From positions 186,001 to 250,000 of the forward strand of contig NZ_SHLX01000010.1 of the NCBI RefSeq assembly GCF_004764705.1: a stretch of 64,000 nt of DNA, in the 5' to 3' direction. This DNA is from Paenibacillus cymbidii (GTDB lineage: Bacteria > Bacillota > Bacilli > Paenibacillales > NBRC-103111). Made by a program: the position numbers and the translations under genes. The notes under the pieces are model-generated. The model made no database searches and was not told the origin of the DNA. It worked only from the letters and a program-made list of their open reading frames with translations. Positions 19,860 to 28,282 of the stretch are shown here, piece by piece. Position 1 is the stretch's first letter; the number at the start of each line of letters is the position of its first letter.

Positions 19860-20344
19860 GAGCGTACGCCGATCTGCCGAGTCGGGGCGCCAACATTGAC
19901 GGAGTAGGGGGCGAGTTCGCCGACGACGAGCGACAGCGCGCCGACAACACAGCCCCGACGCAGCCGCGCGCCGTCGAGAATGACCGAACCGGCGCCGATC
20001 CACACGTCGTCTTCGATGACGATGCCGCCTTTGCTCGGCATGAAGCGCTGCTCCTTGATGGTAAGACCGCGATCGTGATACTCGTGATTCACCGGCGCAA
20101 GCGTACAATTGGCGGCGATCAGCACGTCGCGGCCAATGTCGACGCCGTTGCCGGAGTAAATGACGGTGCCGGAGTTGACGACGCTGCCGGCGCCGATCCG
20201 CACGTCGCCCGTGCCGCCGGCCGGTTTGATTTTGACGAACGAATCGATTGTCGCATTCGCTTCGACGGCGATCACCGAACCCCGCACCGAATCTTCGATA
20301 TCGGCCAGCGGCGACACGCGCGCTTCCGTCGAAATGATCAGCAT
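19856..20344 (-). CDS. Maltose O-acetyltransferase/WbbJ-type hexapeptide acyltransferase
   Basis: A 162-residue left-handed beta-helix protein made of hexapeptide repeats (IGAGSVVNSGTVIYSGNG, DIGRDVLIAANCTLAP, IEDDVWIGAGSVILDGA). The catalytic His is probably in NHEYHDRG. Such enzymes O-acetylate, or less often N-acylate, sugars in surface glycans. The start ATG 20344 overlaps the last base of the 3,5-epimerase stop and is preceded by AAAGGAGG. Genes from 26049 down to 18298 lie in the same direction with overlaps or short gaps, so they probably share a transcript. Confidence 0.85.
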   Translation of the reverse strand: MLIISTEARVSPLADIEDSVRGSVIAVEANATIDSFVKIKPAGGTGDVRIGAGSVVNSGTVIYSGNGVDIGRDVLIAANCTLAPVNHEYHDRGLTIKEQRFMPSKGGIVIEDDVWIGAGSVILDGARLRRGCVVGALSLVVGELAPYSVNVGAPTRQIGVRS

Positions 20345-20889
20345 CACGGTTCCTCCTTTCGCCACGGCGGAAACTGCCGGTCCCGCTCGCTGACGATCGC
20401 CGGAGCGGGCTCGCGCGGCCAGCCGATACCAAACGCCGGATCGTCCCAGCGGAAGCCGCGGGCGCTTGCCGGGTCGTACCGGCTCGACATGGTGTACGCC
20501 ACTTCCGTATCGTCCTCGAGCGTCAGGAAGCCGTGCGCCATTCCTTGCGGCACATACAGCATGCGCCCGTTCTCTTCGGAGAGCCGGACGGCGAACCAGA
20601 TCTTGTAAGTCGGCGATTCCGGCCGCAAATCGACGATCACGTCGTGCACACAGCCGCGTGGGCAGCGTATAGTTTTCGCTTCCGCGAACGGCGGCGTCTG
20701 CCAGTGCATGCCCCTCAGCGTCCCCCGGCGCGTATTGCGGGAAACGGCACACATCGCGATGGAGGTGTCCAGCCCATGCGCCGCCAACGTCTCCGCGCAC
20801 CACGTGCGGACGAACGAGCCGCGTTCGTCGACATTGGCGGCCGGTTCGATGACGAATGCGCCTGCCAAGGGCGTTTTCGTAAATTTCAT
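20344..20889 (-). CDS. dTDP-4-dehydrorhamnose 3,5-epimerase-like protein
   Basis: A cupin-fold RmlC-type protein of 181 residues that should epimerise C3 and/or C5 of a 4-keto-6-deoxy nucleotide sugar. The signatures are DERGSFVRTW, NTRRGTLRGMHWQ with the catalytic His, CPRGCVHDVIVDLR with the catalytic Asp region, and VPQGMAHGF. The start is ATG 20889 (MKFTKTPLAG) after GGGGAG; upstream in-frame ATG codons lie before the ribosome site. With the adjacent CDP-glucose enzymes the substrate is probably CDP- rather than dTDP-linked, which is inference from context. Confidence 0.88.
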   Translation of the reverse strand: MKFTKTPLAGAFVIEPAANVDERGSFVRTWCAETLAAHGLDTSIAMCAVSRNTRRGTLRGMHWQTPPFAEAKTIRCPRGCVHDVIVDLRPESPTYKIWFAVRLSEENGRMLYVPQGMAHGFLTLEDDTEVAYTMSSRYDPASARGFRWDDPAFGIGWPREPAPAIVSERDRQFPPWRKEEP

Positions 20890-20906
20890 GGGCTCCCCTT
20901 TCCCCC

Positions 20907-22172
20907 TTACAGCCATTCGACTTCCGGCAGCAGCACCGCCAGCCTGCCGCCCCATGCTTTCACGAAGCCGAGGGAATCGGCAATTTCCCGTTTCAGATTC
21001 CAGGGCATGACGACGACCGTATCGGGCTTCGTTTCGCGCAGCCGCTCCGGCGCATACACGGGGATCAGCGTGCCGGGAAGCAGCTGCCCTTGTTTATGCG
21101 GGTTGCGGTCGACGACGTAAGACAGCAAGCTCCGGTCGACGCCGCAATAGTTCAGCAGAGTGTTGCCTTTGGCCGGCGCGCCGTAACCGGCGACGGTCCG
21201 ACCGGCTGCGCGCTGCTCCAGCAGGAAGCGCCAAATGGCGGTTTTGGCCCGCGTTGCCCGTTCGGCAAAGCCGGTATAAGCGTCAAGCCGCAGCAGGCCG
21301 GCTTCCCGCTCCAGCCGCAGCAAGTTCGCAACGCCGGCGCCGGCTCGGCGCTCGCCGGGCGCTGCGTCGCTTCGCCTTGCGTATACCCGCAGCGAACCTC
21401 CGTGCGTCGGCAGCGGCTCGGCGTCGACGACGGCCAGCCCGTGCGCGGCGAAGATGCGCCGCACCGCATGCAGCGAAAAATAGGAAAAATGCTCGTGATA
21501 GATCGTGTCGAACTGTCCGTGCCGCATCAGCTCAAGCAGGTGCGGGAACTCCAGCGACGCTGTCCCGTCATCCTTCAACAGCAGGGCGATGCCGGCGACA
21601 AAGTCGTTCAGATCCGGCACATGCGCCAGCACGTTGTTGGCAACCAGCAAATCGGCCCGTAAGCCGTCCGACGCCAGCCGCCGTGCCAACTCCGTGCCGA
21701 AAAAAGCGGCGATGACGGGAATGCCTTTGTCCCTTGCGGCTTGCGCGACGTTGCCGGCCGGCTCGATGCCAAGCGCGGGAACGCCCCGTTCGCGAAAATA
21801 TTGCAGCAAATAGCCGTCGTTGCTGGCGACTTCGACGACTTGCGAGCGTGGGCCGAGCGCGAATCGCTTTACAGCCGACGCCGCGAATTGTTCGGCATGC
21901 GCCAGCCAACTGTCGGAATAGGAGCTGAAGTAGGGGTAATCGGCGAATATGGCTGCCGGCGTTTCGTATTCGCCCACCTGCACGAGCAGGCAGGAACGGC
22001 ACACGGACGCATGCAGCGGATAAAAGAGCGCCGGCCGATCGGCCTCCTCCGGCCGGACGAACCGGTTGGCGAGCGGCGAAAGGCCGAGATCGACGAACGT
22101 ATCGGTCAGCGGCTCGCGGCAAAAGCGGCAGCGGTGCAAGGGCGGTTTCGGCTTTGACGAAGGCGACGGCAT
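20907..22172 (-). CDS. NDP-sugar C-methyltransferase (TylCIII/EvaC-like)
   Basis: A SAM-dependent methyltransferase of 421 residues with the three-part layout of sugar 3-C-methyltransferases. There is a zinc-binding N-terminus (CRFC at 16-19 and CRSC near 58), a central Rossmann domain (VVEVASNDGYLLQYF, LVANNVLAHVPDLNDF, IYHEHFSYFS) and a C-terminal domain with GYGAPAKGNTLLNYCG and NPHKQGQLLPGT. These enzymes add a methyl branch to a 4-keto-6-deoxy sugar. Its position between CDP-glucose dehydratase and 3,5-epimerase supports a branched CDP-deoxyhexose. AAAGGAG precedes ATG 22172. Confidence 0.9.
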   Translation of the reverse strand: MPSPSSKPKPPLHRCRFCREPLTDTFVDLGLSPLANRFVRPEEADRPALFYPLHASVCRSCLLVQVGEYETPAAIFADYPYFSSYSDSWLAHAEQFAASAVKRFALGPRSQVVEVASNDGYLLQYFRERGVPALGIEPAGNVAQAARDKGIPVIAAFFGTELARRLASDGLRADLLVANNVLAHVPDLNDFVAGIALLLKDDGTASLEFPHLLELMRHGQFDTIYHEHFSYFSLHAVRRIFAAHGLAVVDAEPLPTHGGSLRVYARRSDAAPGERRAGAGVANLLRLEREAGLLRLDAYTGFAERATRAKTAIWRFLLEQRAAGRTVAGYGAPAKGNTLLNYCGVDRSLLSYVVDRNPHKQGQLLPGTLIPVYAPERLRETKPDTVVVMPWNLKREIADSLGFVKAWGGRLAVLLPEVEWL

Positions 22173-22279
22173 GCGTGCGGCTCCTTTCGGTTTTGTCGGC
22201 GGATCGGTTGCGATTTGGCCGCGGTTTGGCGGCGATTGGGCAGCGAATCAGCGGCGGAATAAGGTGATGCGACAGCCGC

Positions 22280-23404
22280 TTAGCGCGGTTCCAAGGCGGT
22301 TTGGCCGGCTGCGGGCCCAAGCCGCATATATCGTTCGATTTGGTCGCGCGTCAACTTCGCCGGGTCCGCTCCGTCGGCCGCGGCGAGATACCAGTCGGCC
22401 GTCCAGCGGATGGCGGCGCCGATCGCCAACAGCTGACGCCAGCCGAGTCGGCGGATCGCCTTGGCGCTGTCGAGCGTCAGCGTGCGCGCTTCGCGATACG
22501 CTGGCTCGCCGCCGCCAGCTTCGCGGAGCGCCGCCGGATGGCGACCCGACTCGAACCATGCGGCATGAAGCAGCGCGGCCAACTCGCGCGCCGTGACCCG
22601 CTGCAGCCGGTTCGGACCGAAGTTCCACGCTTCGGCGAAACGTTCGCCGTCCTCGTACAGCCGTTCCGCCAACAGCAAATAGCCGGCCAAAGCGTCCAGC
22701 ACATGCTGCCACGGCCGGATCGAATCGGGATGCCGCAGCGTGACCGGCTTGCCGTCGGTCAGACCGCGTACGAGATCGGGCACGAGCCGCTCGGCGCTCC
22801 AGTCGCCGCCACCGATCGTGTTGCCCGAGCGGGCCGTGGCGACGGCAACCGGCGTCCCGGCGTAGAACGAGCGGCGGAACGACGCCGTCACCAGCTCGGC
22901 GCAAGCCTTGCTGGCGCTGTACGGGTCGTGGCCGCCGAGCCGGTCGTTCTCGCGGAAGGGACGGCTGCGCTCTTCGTTGTCGTACACTTTGTCGCTGGTG
23001 ACGACGACAACGGCGCGCACCTTGCCGCAGGAGCGCACGGCTTGCAGCACGTTTGCCGTTCCCGCCGCGTTGACGGCAAATGTTTCTGCCGGTTCGCGGT
23101 AGGAGGCGCGAACGAGCGGCTGGGCGGCCAGGTGAAACACGATGTGCGGATCGGCCACGCGCATGGCTGCCGTCAGCTTGTCGCCGTCGCGGATGTCGCC
23201 TTCCACGGAAACAAAGCCGTTGCCCGGACCCGGCAAACCGCCGGACGTTGCCGTCTGGCCGCCGCCATTGTCCGCCGCCGGCAGCGCAAATCCGGTTGTT
23301 TGCGCGCCGAGCATCTGCAGCCAATGTGCCAGCCATGTTCCTTTGAAGCCGGTATGACCGGTGAGGAATACACGTTTGCCCCGCCAAAAGGTCGCGTTCA
23401 CCAT
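22280..23404 (-). CDS. rfbG: CDP-glucose 4,6-dehydratase
   Basis: Extended SDR enzyme of 374 residues that converts CDP-glucose to CDP-4-keto-6-deoxyglucose. It shows the NAD motif [11 protein letters not shown] near the N-terminus, [11 protein letters not shown], the catalytic region [14 protein letters not shown] (YxxxK), [11 protein letters not shown] and [10 protein letters not shown], all typical of RfbG. The start is ATG 23404, which overlaps the end of rfbF by seven bases; the longer open frame upstream is not coding. A gap of 107 bases separates it from the C-methyltransferase gene. Confidence 0.93.
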   Translation of the reverse strand: MVNATFWRGKRVFLTGHTGFKGTWLAHWLQMLGAQTTGFALPAADNGGGQTATSGGLPGPGNGFVSVEGDIRDGDKLTAAMRVADPHIVFHLAAQPLVRASYREPAETFAVNAAGTANVLQAVRSCGKVRAVVVVTSDKVYDNEERSRPFRENDRLGGHDPYSASKACAELVTASFRRSFYAGTPVAVATARSGNTIGGGDWSAERLVPDLVRGLTDGKPVTLRHPDSIRPWQHVLDALAGYLLLAERLYEDGERFAEAWNFGPNRLQRVTARELAALLHAAWFESGRHPAALREAGGGEPAYREARTLTLDSAKAIRRLGWRQLLAIGAAIRWTADWYLAAADGADPAKLTRDQIERYMRLGPAAGQTALEPR

Positions 23405-24165
23405 ACTTTCCACGGCGCGCTTCCGGATGCCCACCATTCCTCCAGCTTGCGTTTGTCGCGCAGCGTATCCATCGGCTGCCAGAAGCCGCGATGCCGATAC
23501 GCGGCCAGTTGACCGGAAGCGGCCAGACGCTCCAGCGGTTCTTTTTCCCATATCGTCTCATCGTTCTCCAGCAGCTCGAACACGCCCGGCTCCAGTACGA
23601 AGAAGCCGCCGTTGATCCAACCGTCGTCCGTCTGCGGTTTTTCGCGGAACCGGCTGACGTTGTTCTCCTCGAGCTGCAGCGCGCCGAAACGCCCCGGAGG
23701 CGCCACGGCGGTCAGCGTCGCCAGCTTGCCCTGCGCACGATGGTGCGCCACGAGCCGATCGACGGGCACGTCGCTCAAGCCGTCGCCATACGTCATGCAG
23801 AACGTTTCGCCGCCGATGTATGGACGGGCGCGAAGCAGGCGGCCGCCGGTCATCGTGCTTTCGCCCGTGTCGGCCAGCGTGATGCGCCACGGCTCGCCCG
23901 CGTAGCGGTGAACGTGCATTTTGCCTGCGGCGATGTCGAACGTGACGTCCGCGCGATGCAGCATGTAGTGGGCGAAATACTCTTTGACGACGTACCCCTT
24001 GTAACCCAGGCAGACGATAAAATCGTTGATGCCGTAATGGGCGTACATTTTCATGATGTGCCACAGAATCGGCAATCCGCCGATCTCGATCATCGGCTTC
24101 GGCCGAACGGCCGTTTCCTCGCTAATGCGGGTCCCGAGACCGCCGGCAAGCAGCACCGCTTTCAT
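23398..24165 (-). CDS. rfbF: Glucose-1-phosphate cytidylyltransferase
   Basis: Nucleotidyltransferase of 255 residues that makes CDP-glucose from CTP and glucose 1-phosphate. The signature loop is [20 protein letters not shown], with [27 protein letters not shown] and [14 protein letters not shown]. Length and text match RfbF closely. GGGAGG precedes ATG 24165. It sits directly upstream of, and overlaps, rfbG, the usual pair that opens CDP-3,6-dideoxy or branched-sugar pathways. Confidence 0.95.
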   Translation of the reverse strand: MKAVLLAGGLGTRISEETAVRPKPMIEIGGLPILWHIMKMYAHYGINDFIVCLGYKGYVVKEYFAHYMLHRADVTFDIAAGKMHVHRYAGEPWRITLADTGESTMTGGRLLRARPYIGGETFCMTYGDGLSDVPVDRLVAHHRAQGKLATLTAVAPPGRFGALQLEENNVSRFREKPQTDDGWINGGFFVLEPGVFELLENDETIWEKEPLERLAASGQLAAYRHRGFWQPMDTLRDKRKLEEWWASGSAPWKVW

Positions 24166-24213
24166 CCCGCGTCCCTCCCGAAATAAGCCGTTTCGCACTG
24201 TTTCGCACGGCTT

Positions 24214-26049
24214 TCAATCCGCCGCAGCCGCCACGACCGTGTCCGTGATTGCCAGCATGCCGGCGTTCAGTCCGCCGGACGCGGCCCATGTCTGCAGCGA
24301 CTTGTAAAGGCTGCTGAACGTTGGCTCGATTTCGCCGCTGATATGGAATAGTTTGGCGACCGGCAAGCGGCCTTGATGCAGCGCTTCCAGCAGCTCCGGC
24401 AACCGCGGGGGTGCGTCCAGGCCGGTCAAACCGGGGTCCGGCACGAGCGTCCGGTCCGCGAGCTGCTGGATCAGCGCCAAATAATGCCCCATGTTGCGCA
24501 GCTTGCACAAGAAGAGACCGCTTCGTTTCATCAGCGGGCGGATGGCGCGCATGAGCGCAGCCGGCGATTCGCAACGCGCCCAGCCGCCGCCGAACAGGAC
24601 GATGTCGAACGCGTCGTGCGGCAGGCGGGCGGCGATTTCGTCCAGCGGGCCGCATTCGGTGCGGGAAGAAATCGTCTCCAGATCGACCGCGAATTTGCGC
24701 CGGTCGGTATAGCTGACGATTTCGGCTTGCCCGTACCCGGCACTGCGCAGCGCGTTGCGCAGCTGCAGCGGCGTTGCGCCGCATCCGGTATTGACGCCGA
24801 GGATGCGCAGACGGCCGAAGCCCGGCAGCGCCGGCGGCGGCATCATCTCCATCGCGCATTGCACGAGCAGCGGATCGAACCGCGATTCCGACCAGGCGTC
24901 GATGCCGTATTTGGCTTGGAAAATCGTCCGGCTCTCCTCAAGTGAGCGGTGTTTCACCTGGTCTTCGCGCACCGTAACCGAGCCGAAATGGTACGTAAAC
25001 GTGTCGCGCGCGAACAGCAGCTTGTAGCCGGCGCGCCGGATGCGGAAGCTGATGTCGTCGTCGGCAAACTCGCCGTACCGGAAGCGGGGATCGAAATAGC
25101 CGGCGTCCCGCAGCGCCGCAGTTCGAGCCATCAGCACGCAAGGCATCAGCTGCAGCCGTTCCTCCCATTTGGCCGGATCGGATACGTTGTAGGACTGCGC
25201 GAAACGGTGCATCTCTTCCAGCGAGGCATACTCGCCGGGGATGCGCTGGAAGTTCGACACCGTATTGGCGCCGGGCGAAACGAAACCGACAGTCGGATCG
25301 GACTCGATGCAGCGCAGCAAATTGTCAAGCCAGTTCGCCGTCATGAGGAAGTCGTTGCTGATGCAGGCGGTGTATTCGGCGTCGGCAGCCAGCATGCCGG
25401 CGTTGAATCCGCCGACCGGCCCCTGGTTGGGGAGGAGCGTAATTTTTTTGCGGTTGGGCAGCGTGCGGAGGAACGTGTCCGTATCGTCGGCGGAACCGTT
25501 ATCGACCGTAATCAGCTCGAACGGAATGCCGACGGTGTGCCGGTAGATGCTTTCGATGCACATTTTCGTGTGGGCGGCATGGTTGTATCCGAGCACCACG
25601 ATGCTGATCAGCGGCTCCGGCGCATCCGGGTAGGCATAGTCAGGGTATTGCTCCGCCGGGTCGGTTTGCATGGCTGCCGCTTCGGTTATCGTTTCGCGCA
25701 GCTCCTGCGCGATCGCTGCCGCTTCGTCGGGATTCGTCCCGGTTGTGTCCCGGGACGCTATCGCTTCCGCCAGCCGGTATACACTTGCGGCGACCGCCGG
25801 CTGCCGCTTGCGGCGATATACGTCCGCCAGCAGCCTTGCCGCTGCGGCGTCTTGATGCCGGTGGCCTAGTGCTTCGATCAGCGTCGTCTGGGCTTCGTCC
25901 AGCTTCCCTTCGGCGATGGCGATTTGCGCTTTCCACAGGCGAACTTCTCCGTCGTTCGGCTGCTGCTTGCCGTATTCGCGGAGCAGCAGCTTGGCGATAT
26001 CGGTGCGGCCGGCTTGCAGCATGTGGCGGATTTTGCTTTTGACTTCCAC
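24214..26049 (-). CDS. Large GT2 glycosyltransferase with helical N-terminus and methyltransferase-like C-terminus
   Basis: A 611-residue, probably cytoplasmic, protein. Residues 1-130 form a TPR-like helical region (AKLLLREYGKQQPNDGE). Residues 147-350 are a GT-A family 2 domain with ISIVVLGYNHAAHT, ELITVDNGSADDT and an ADDDISFR acidic motif. About 405-560 resembles a class I methyltransferase fold (RLRILGVNTGCGATPLQLRN, FDIVLFGGGWA) but the usual SAM glycine motif is unusual. The start is GTG 26049, seven bases after GGAG. It heads the sugar operon and probably transfers the CDP-sugar or its product. The neighbouring DUF6385 protein is a plausible acceptor; this is inference. Confidence 0.82.
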   Translation of the reverse strand: MEVKSKIRHMLQAGRTDIAKLLLREYGKQQPNDGEVRLWKAQIAIAEGKLDEAQTTLIEALGHRHQDAAAARLLADVYRRKRQPAVAASVYRLAEAIASRDTTGTNPDEAAAIAQELRETITEAAAMQTDPAEQYPDYAYPDAPEPLISIVVLGYNHAAHTKMCIESIYRHTVGIPFELITVDNGSADDTDTFLRTLPNRKKITLLPNQGPVGGFNAGMLAADAEYTACISNDFLMTANWLDNLLRCIESDPTVGFVSPGANTVSNFQRIPGEYASLEEMHRFAQSYNVSDPAKWEERLQLMPCVLMARTAALRDAGYFDPRFRYGEFADDDISFRIRRAGYKLLFARDTFTYHFGSVTVREDQVKHRSLEESRTIFQAKYGIDAWSESRFDPLLVQCAMEMMPPPALPGFGRLRILGVNTGCGATPLQLRNALRSAGYGQAEIVSYTDRRKFAVDLETISSRTECGPLDEIAARLPHDAFDIVLFGGGWARCESPAALMRAIRPLMKRSGLFLCKLRNMGHYLALIQQLADRTLVPDPGLTGLDAPPRLPELLEALHQGRLPVAKLFHISGEIEPTFSSLYKSLQTWAASGGLNAGMLAITDTVVAAAAD

Positions 26050-26123
26050 ACGATCACTCCGTCCTGTCGTCGGTTGCGCGAATGCGCCGATGCGAACGTG
26101 GTTCGCTTGGTCGGCTATTTGAG

Positions 26124-26315
26124 GATAAGCCATGTTTTATTGGCTATTCGCTGAAATTCGGGCTGTGTTTGCGAAATAGGCCATGTTTTCGCTGGCTATT
26201 CGGGGGCAAAGCCCGGTTCAGAGGGCATTTGCGGTTGAATAGCCATGTTTTCACTGGCTATTTTCGATGGAAAGGGGGAAATGGCGCGAATAGGCCATTT
26301 TTCATGGCTTATTTT
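26124..26315. repeat. Four-palindrome intergenic element, copy D
   Basis: Palindromes begin at 26124, 26173, 26237 and 26288 (offsets 49, 64, 51), with cores such as GATAAGCCATG and GAATAGCCATG facing GGCTATT. This copy sits in a divergent intergenic region, and its arm loops match the reverse complement of copy E. Confidence 0.82.
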
Positions 26316-26444
26316 GGAGACAGTTGCTGTTGCGCCTTGGGAGCCAAGTTTTCCGGAGCCGCTGTGTTGGTTTCCCTGCATCGCACGGATTCGCCATGGT
26401 GGTTGGTGGAGTTGTCGGAAGCCTCCCACTTCCACCTGCGCCGC

Positions 26445-26630
26445 GCTAACGGTTCCAGATGAGCTTGATCGGGTATTTTGAACGGTTTTCTGACGCTAAC
26501 GGTTTCAGATAAGCTTATTTGCTGATTTCCCGCCGATTTTGGCGATTTTTTTGCGAATAGCGGCGCTGGAAACCGTTACAATCTCAATCCAACCGATATC
26601 GGCCCAATAAGCGCTGTCAGAACCGTCCCT
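26445..26630. repeat. Four-module intergenic element of a second sequence family
   Basis: Modules built on CTAACGGTT(T/C)CAGAT.AGCTT start at 26445 and 26495 in direct orientation. Related modules in reverse orientation lie at about 26556 (GCTGGAAACCGTTA) and 26605 (AATAAGCGCTGTCAGAACCGT split across the module). The offsets, about 50, 61 and 49, nearly match those of the AATAGCC elements although the sequence is unrelated. The rest of the interval to 26843 shows only the ribosome site of the DUF6385 gene. Confidence 0.6.
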
Positions 26631-26843
26631 CGAACGCCATTCGTCCTCGTGCCGTAGTCGCATCATTTTGCCCCTTGGATAGGGTTATCTCACTGTATGC
26701 GGGACAAAGTGGCGGAGTGTGGGGGCAAAGCCCCATTCCGGCGATGAAACGGGCGTAGACCTTAGCGTCGCAGGCGATGGCTACCCATGCAAAAGACGAG
26801 TTGGGACGTATGATAAAAGAAAACGAAAGGAGGTACAGGCCAG

Positions 26844-28172
26844 ATGCCCAACTTTATCGTGTATAACGTCGATCCGAATCAATTGCAGACGCTGATTTTC
26901 GGCAGCGACGGCACGAATGCGGTGCCGCTCAGCGTTGATTCGACCGGTCGGTTGAATATCGGGGACATCAGCACAGTCACGGCGGTCGAGTCGGCGACGA
27001 TAGCTGGCGGCACGATTGATGCGTTGCTGGCGGGTACCGTAAACGCGACGATTCTCGGCGGCACGGTGTCGGCGACGATAGCAGGCGGCACGATTGACGC
27101 GTTGCTGGCGGGTACCGTAAACGCGACGGCGCTCGGCGGTACAATTGATGCGTTGCTGGCGGGTACCGTAAACGCGACGATTCTCGGCGGCACGGTGTCG
27201 GCGACGATAGCAGGCGGCACGATTGATGCGCTGCTGGCGGGCACCGTAAATGCGACGGCACTCGGCGGTACAATCGACGCGTTGCTCGCGGGTACTGTAA
27301 ACGCGACGATTCTCGGCGGCACCGTGTCGGCGACGATAGCAGGCGGCACGATTGATGCGCTGCTGGCGGGCACCGTAAATGCGACGGCACTCGGCGGTAC
27401 AATCGACGCGTTGCTCGCGGGTACTGTAAATGCGACGATTCTCGGCGGTACCGTGTCGGCGACGATAGCGGGCGGCACGATTGACGCGCTGCTGGCGGGC
27501 ACCGTTAACGCGACGGCGCTCGGCGGCACAATCGACGCGCTGCTGGCGGGCACCGTTAACGCGACGGCGCTCGGCGGTACAATCGACGCGTTGCTCGCCG
27601 GTACTGTAAACGCGACGATTCTCGGCGGCACGGTATCGGCGACGATAGCGGGCGGCACAATCGACGCGTTGCTGGCGGGCACTGTGTCCGCGACTGTACT
27701 CGGCGGCACGTTGAACGCCGTGCAAGCGGCAACGATCGTTGGCGGCACATTGGGCGCCTTGCTCGCCGGCACCGTGTCTGCGACGATCCTCGGCGGCACC
27801 GTATCCGCAACGATTCTCGCCGGCACGATCACGACGATTTCGCAAAACAACTTCAACCAATTCAGCCTGCTCGGCGCCACGTTCAGCTCGGCGGTGTATA
27901 CGCCAATCGCGGCGGCATCGTTGAATCAGATGACATACCCTTACCGCGTCTACTCGTATTTCGTCGTCAACAACGCCGGCGCGCAAACGATCACCGCAAG
28001 GGTCGAGCTCAGCTCGGACGGTACGAACTGGGTAGTCGAACAAACATCGACCAACCTGACGTCCGGCGCAATGGTGCTCACCCCGATGAAATTCACCAAA
28101 TACACCCGGCTGGCGATCGCCGTACTGGCCGGCTCCGCTACAGTCGACGTATACCTCGACGCACAAGTATAA
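26844..28172 (+). CDS. Repetitive DUF6385-domain surface protein
   Basis: A 442-residue protein with no signal peptide and no cysteine. The N-terminus (1-50) is MPNFIVYNVDPNQLQTLIFG. Residues about 51-330 are 8-9 residue repeats of the types ATILGGTVS, ATIAGGTID and ALLAGTVN, with regularly spaced Gly-Thr pairs. The C-terminus (about 335-442) is a DUF6385 domain (VELSSDGTNWVVEQTS, MVLTPMKFTKYTRLAI, VDVYLDAQV). The repeats may form a beta-solenoid, and the Thr ladder is a plausible O-glycosylation scaffold; both are inference. The gene is flanked on both sides by glycosyltransferases. AGGAGGT precedes ATG 26844 and a terminator follows. Absence of a signal peptide fits a spore-surface protein assembled from the mother cell. 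Confidence 0.85.
   Translation: MPNFIVYNVDPNQLQTLIFGSDGTNAVPLSVDSTGRLNIGDISTVTAVESATIAGGTIDALLAGTVNATILGGTVSATIAGGTIDALLAGTVNATALGGTIDALLAGTVNATILGGTVSATIAGGTIDALLAGTVNATALGGTIDALLAGTVNATILGGTVSATIAGGTIDALLAGTVNATALGGTIDALLAGTVNATILGGTVSATIAGGTIDALLAGTVNATALGGTIDALLAGTVNATALGGTIDALLAGTVNATILGGTVSATIAGGTIDALLAGTVSATVLGGTLNAVQAATIVGGTLGALLAGTVSATILGGTVSATILAGTITTISQNNFNQFSLLGATFSSAVYTPIAAASLNQMTYPYRVYSYFVVNNAGAQTITARVELSSDGTNWVVEQTSTNLTSGAMVLTPMKFTKYTRLAIAVLAGSATVDVYLDAQV
26986..27840 (+). repeat. Intragenic 129-bp tandem repeat
   Basis: The phrase GCACGGTGTCGGCGACGATA recurs with small changes at 27061, 27190, 27319 and 27448, a period of exactly 129 bp (43 codons). The next copy is 180 bp further on, that is 129 plus one extra 51-bp (17-codon) sub-unit. 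Near-identity at DNA level implies recent expansion and likely length variation. Confidence 0.9.
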
Positions 28173-28188
28173 ACACGGTTCATAAAAT

Positions 28189-28217
28189 GGAGGATGACAG
28201 CCGTTATCCTCCTTTTT
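28189..28217 (+). terminator. Rho-independent terminator after the DUF6385 gene
   Basis: GGAGGAT and ATCCTCC form the stem, followed by TTTTT. It lies in the 5' part of a longer open frame, which supports the downstream ATG 28283 as the true start of the next gene. Confidence 0.75.
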
Positions 28218-28282
28218 GCCGTGCAGTCGCAAAGAGGGGAGGCAGCGGTACGGAGTCCATGGCGCTATTGGAGGGATTACGC

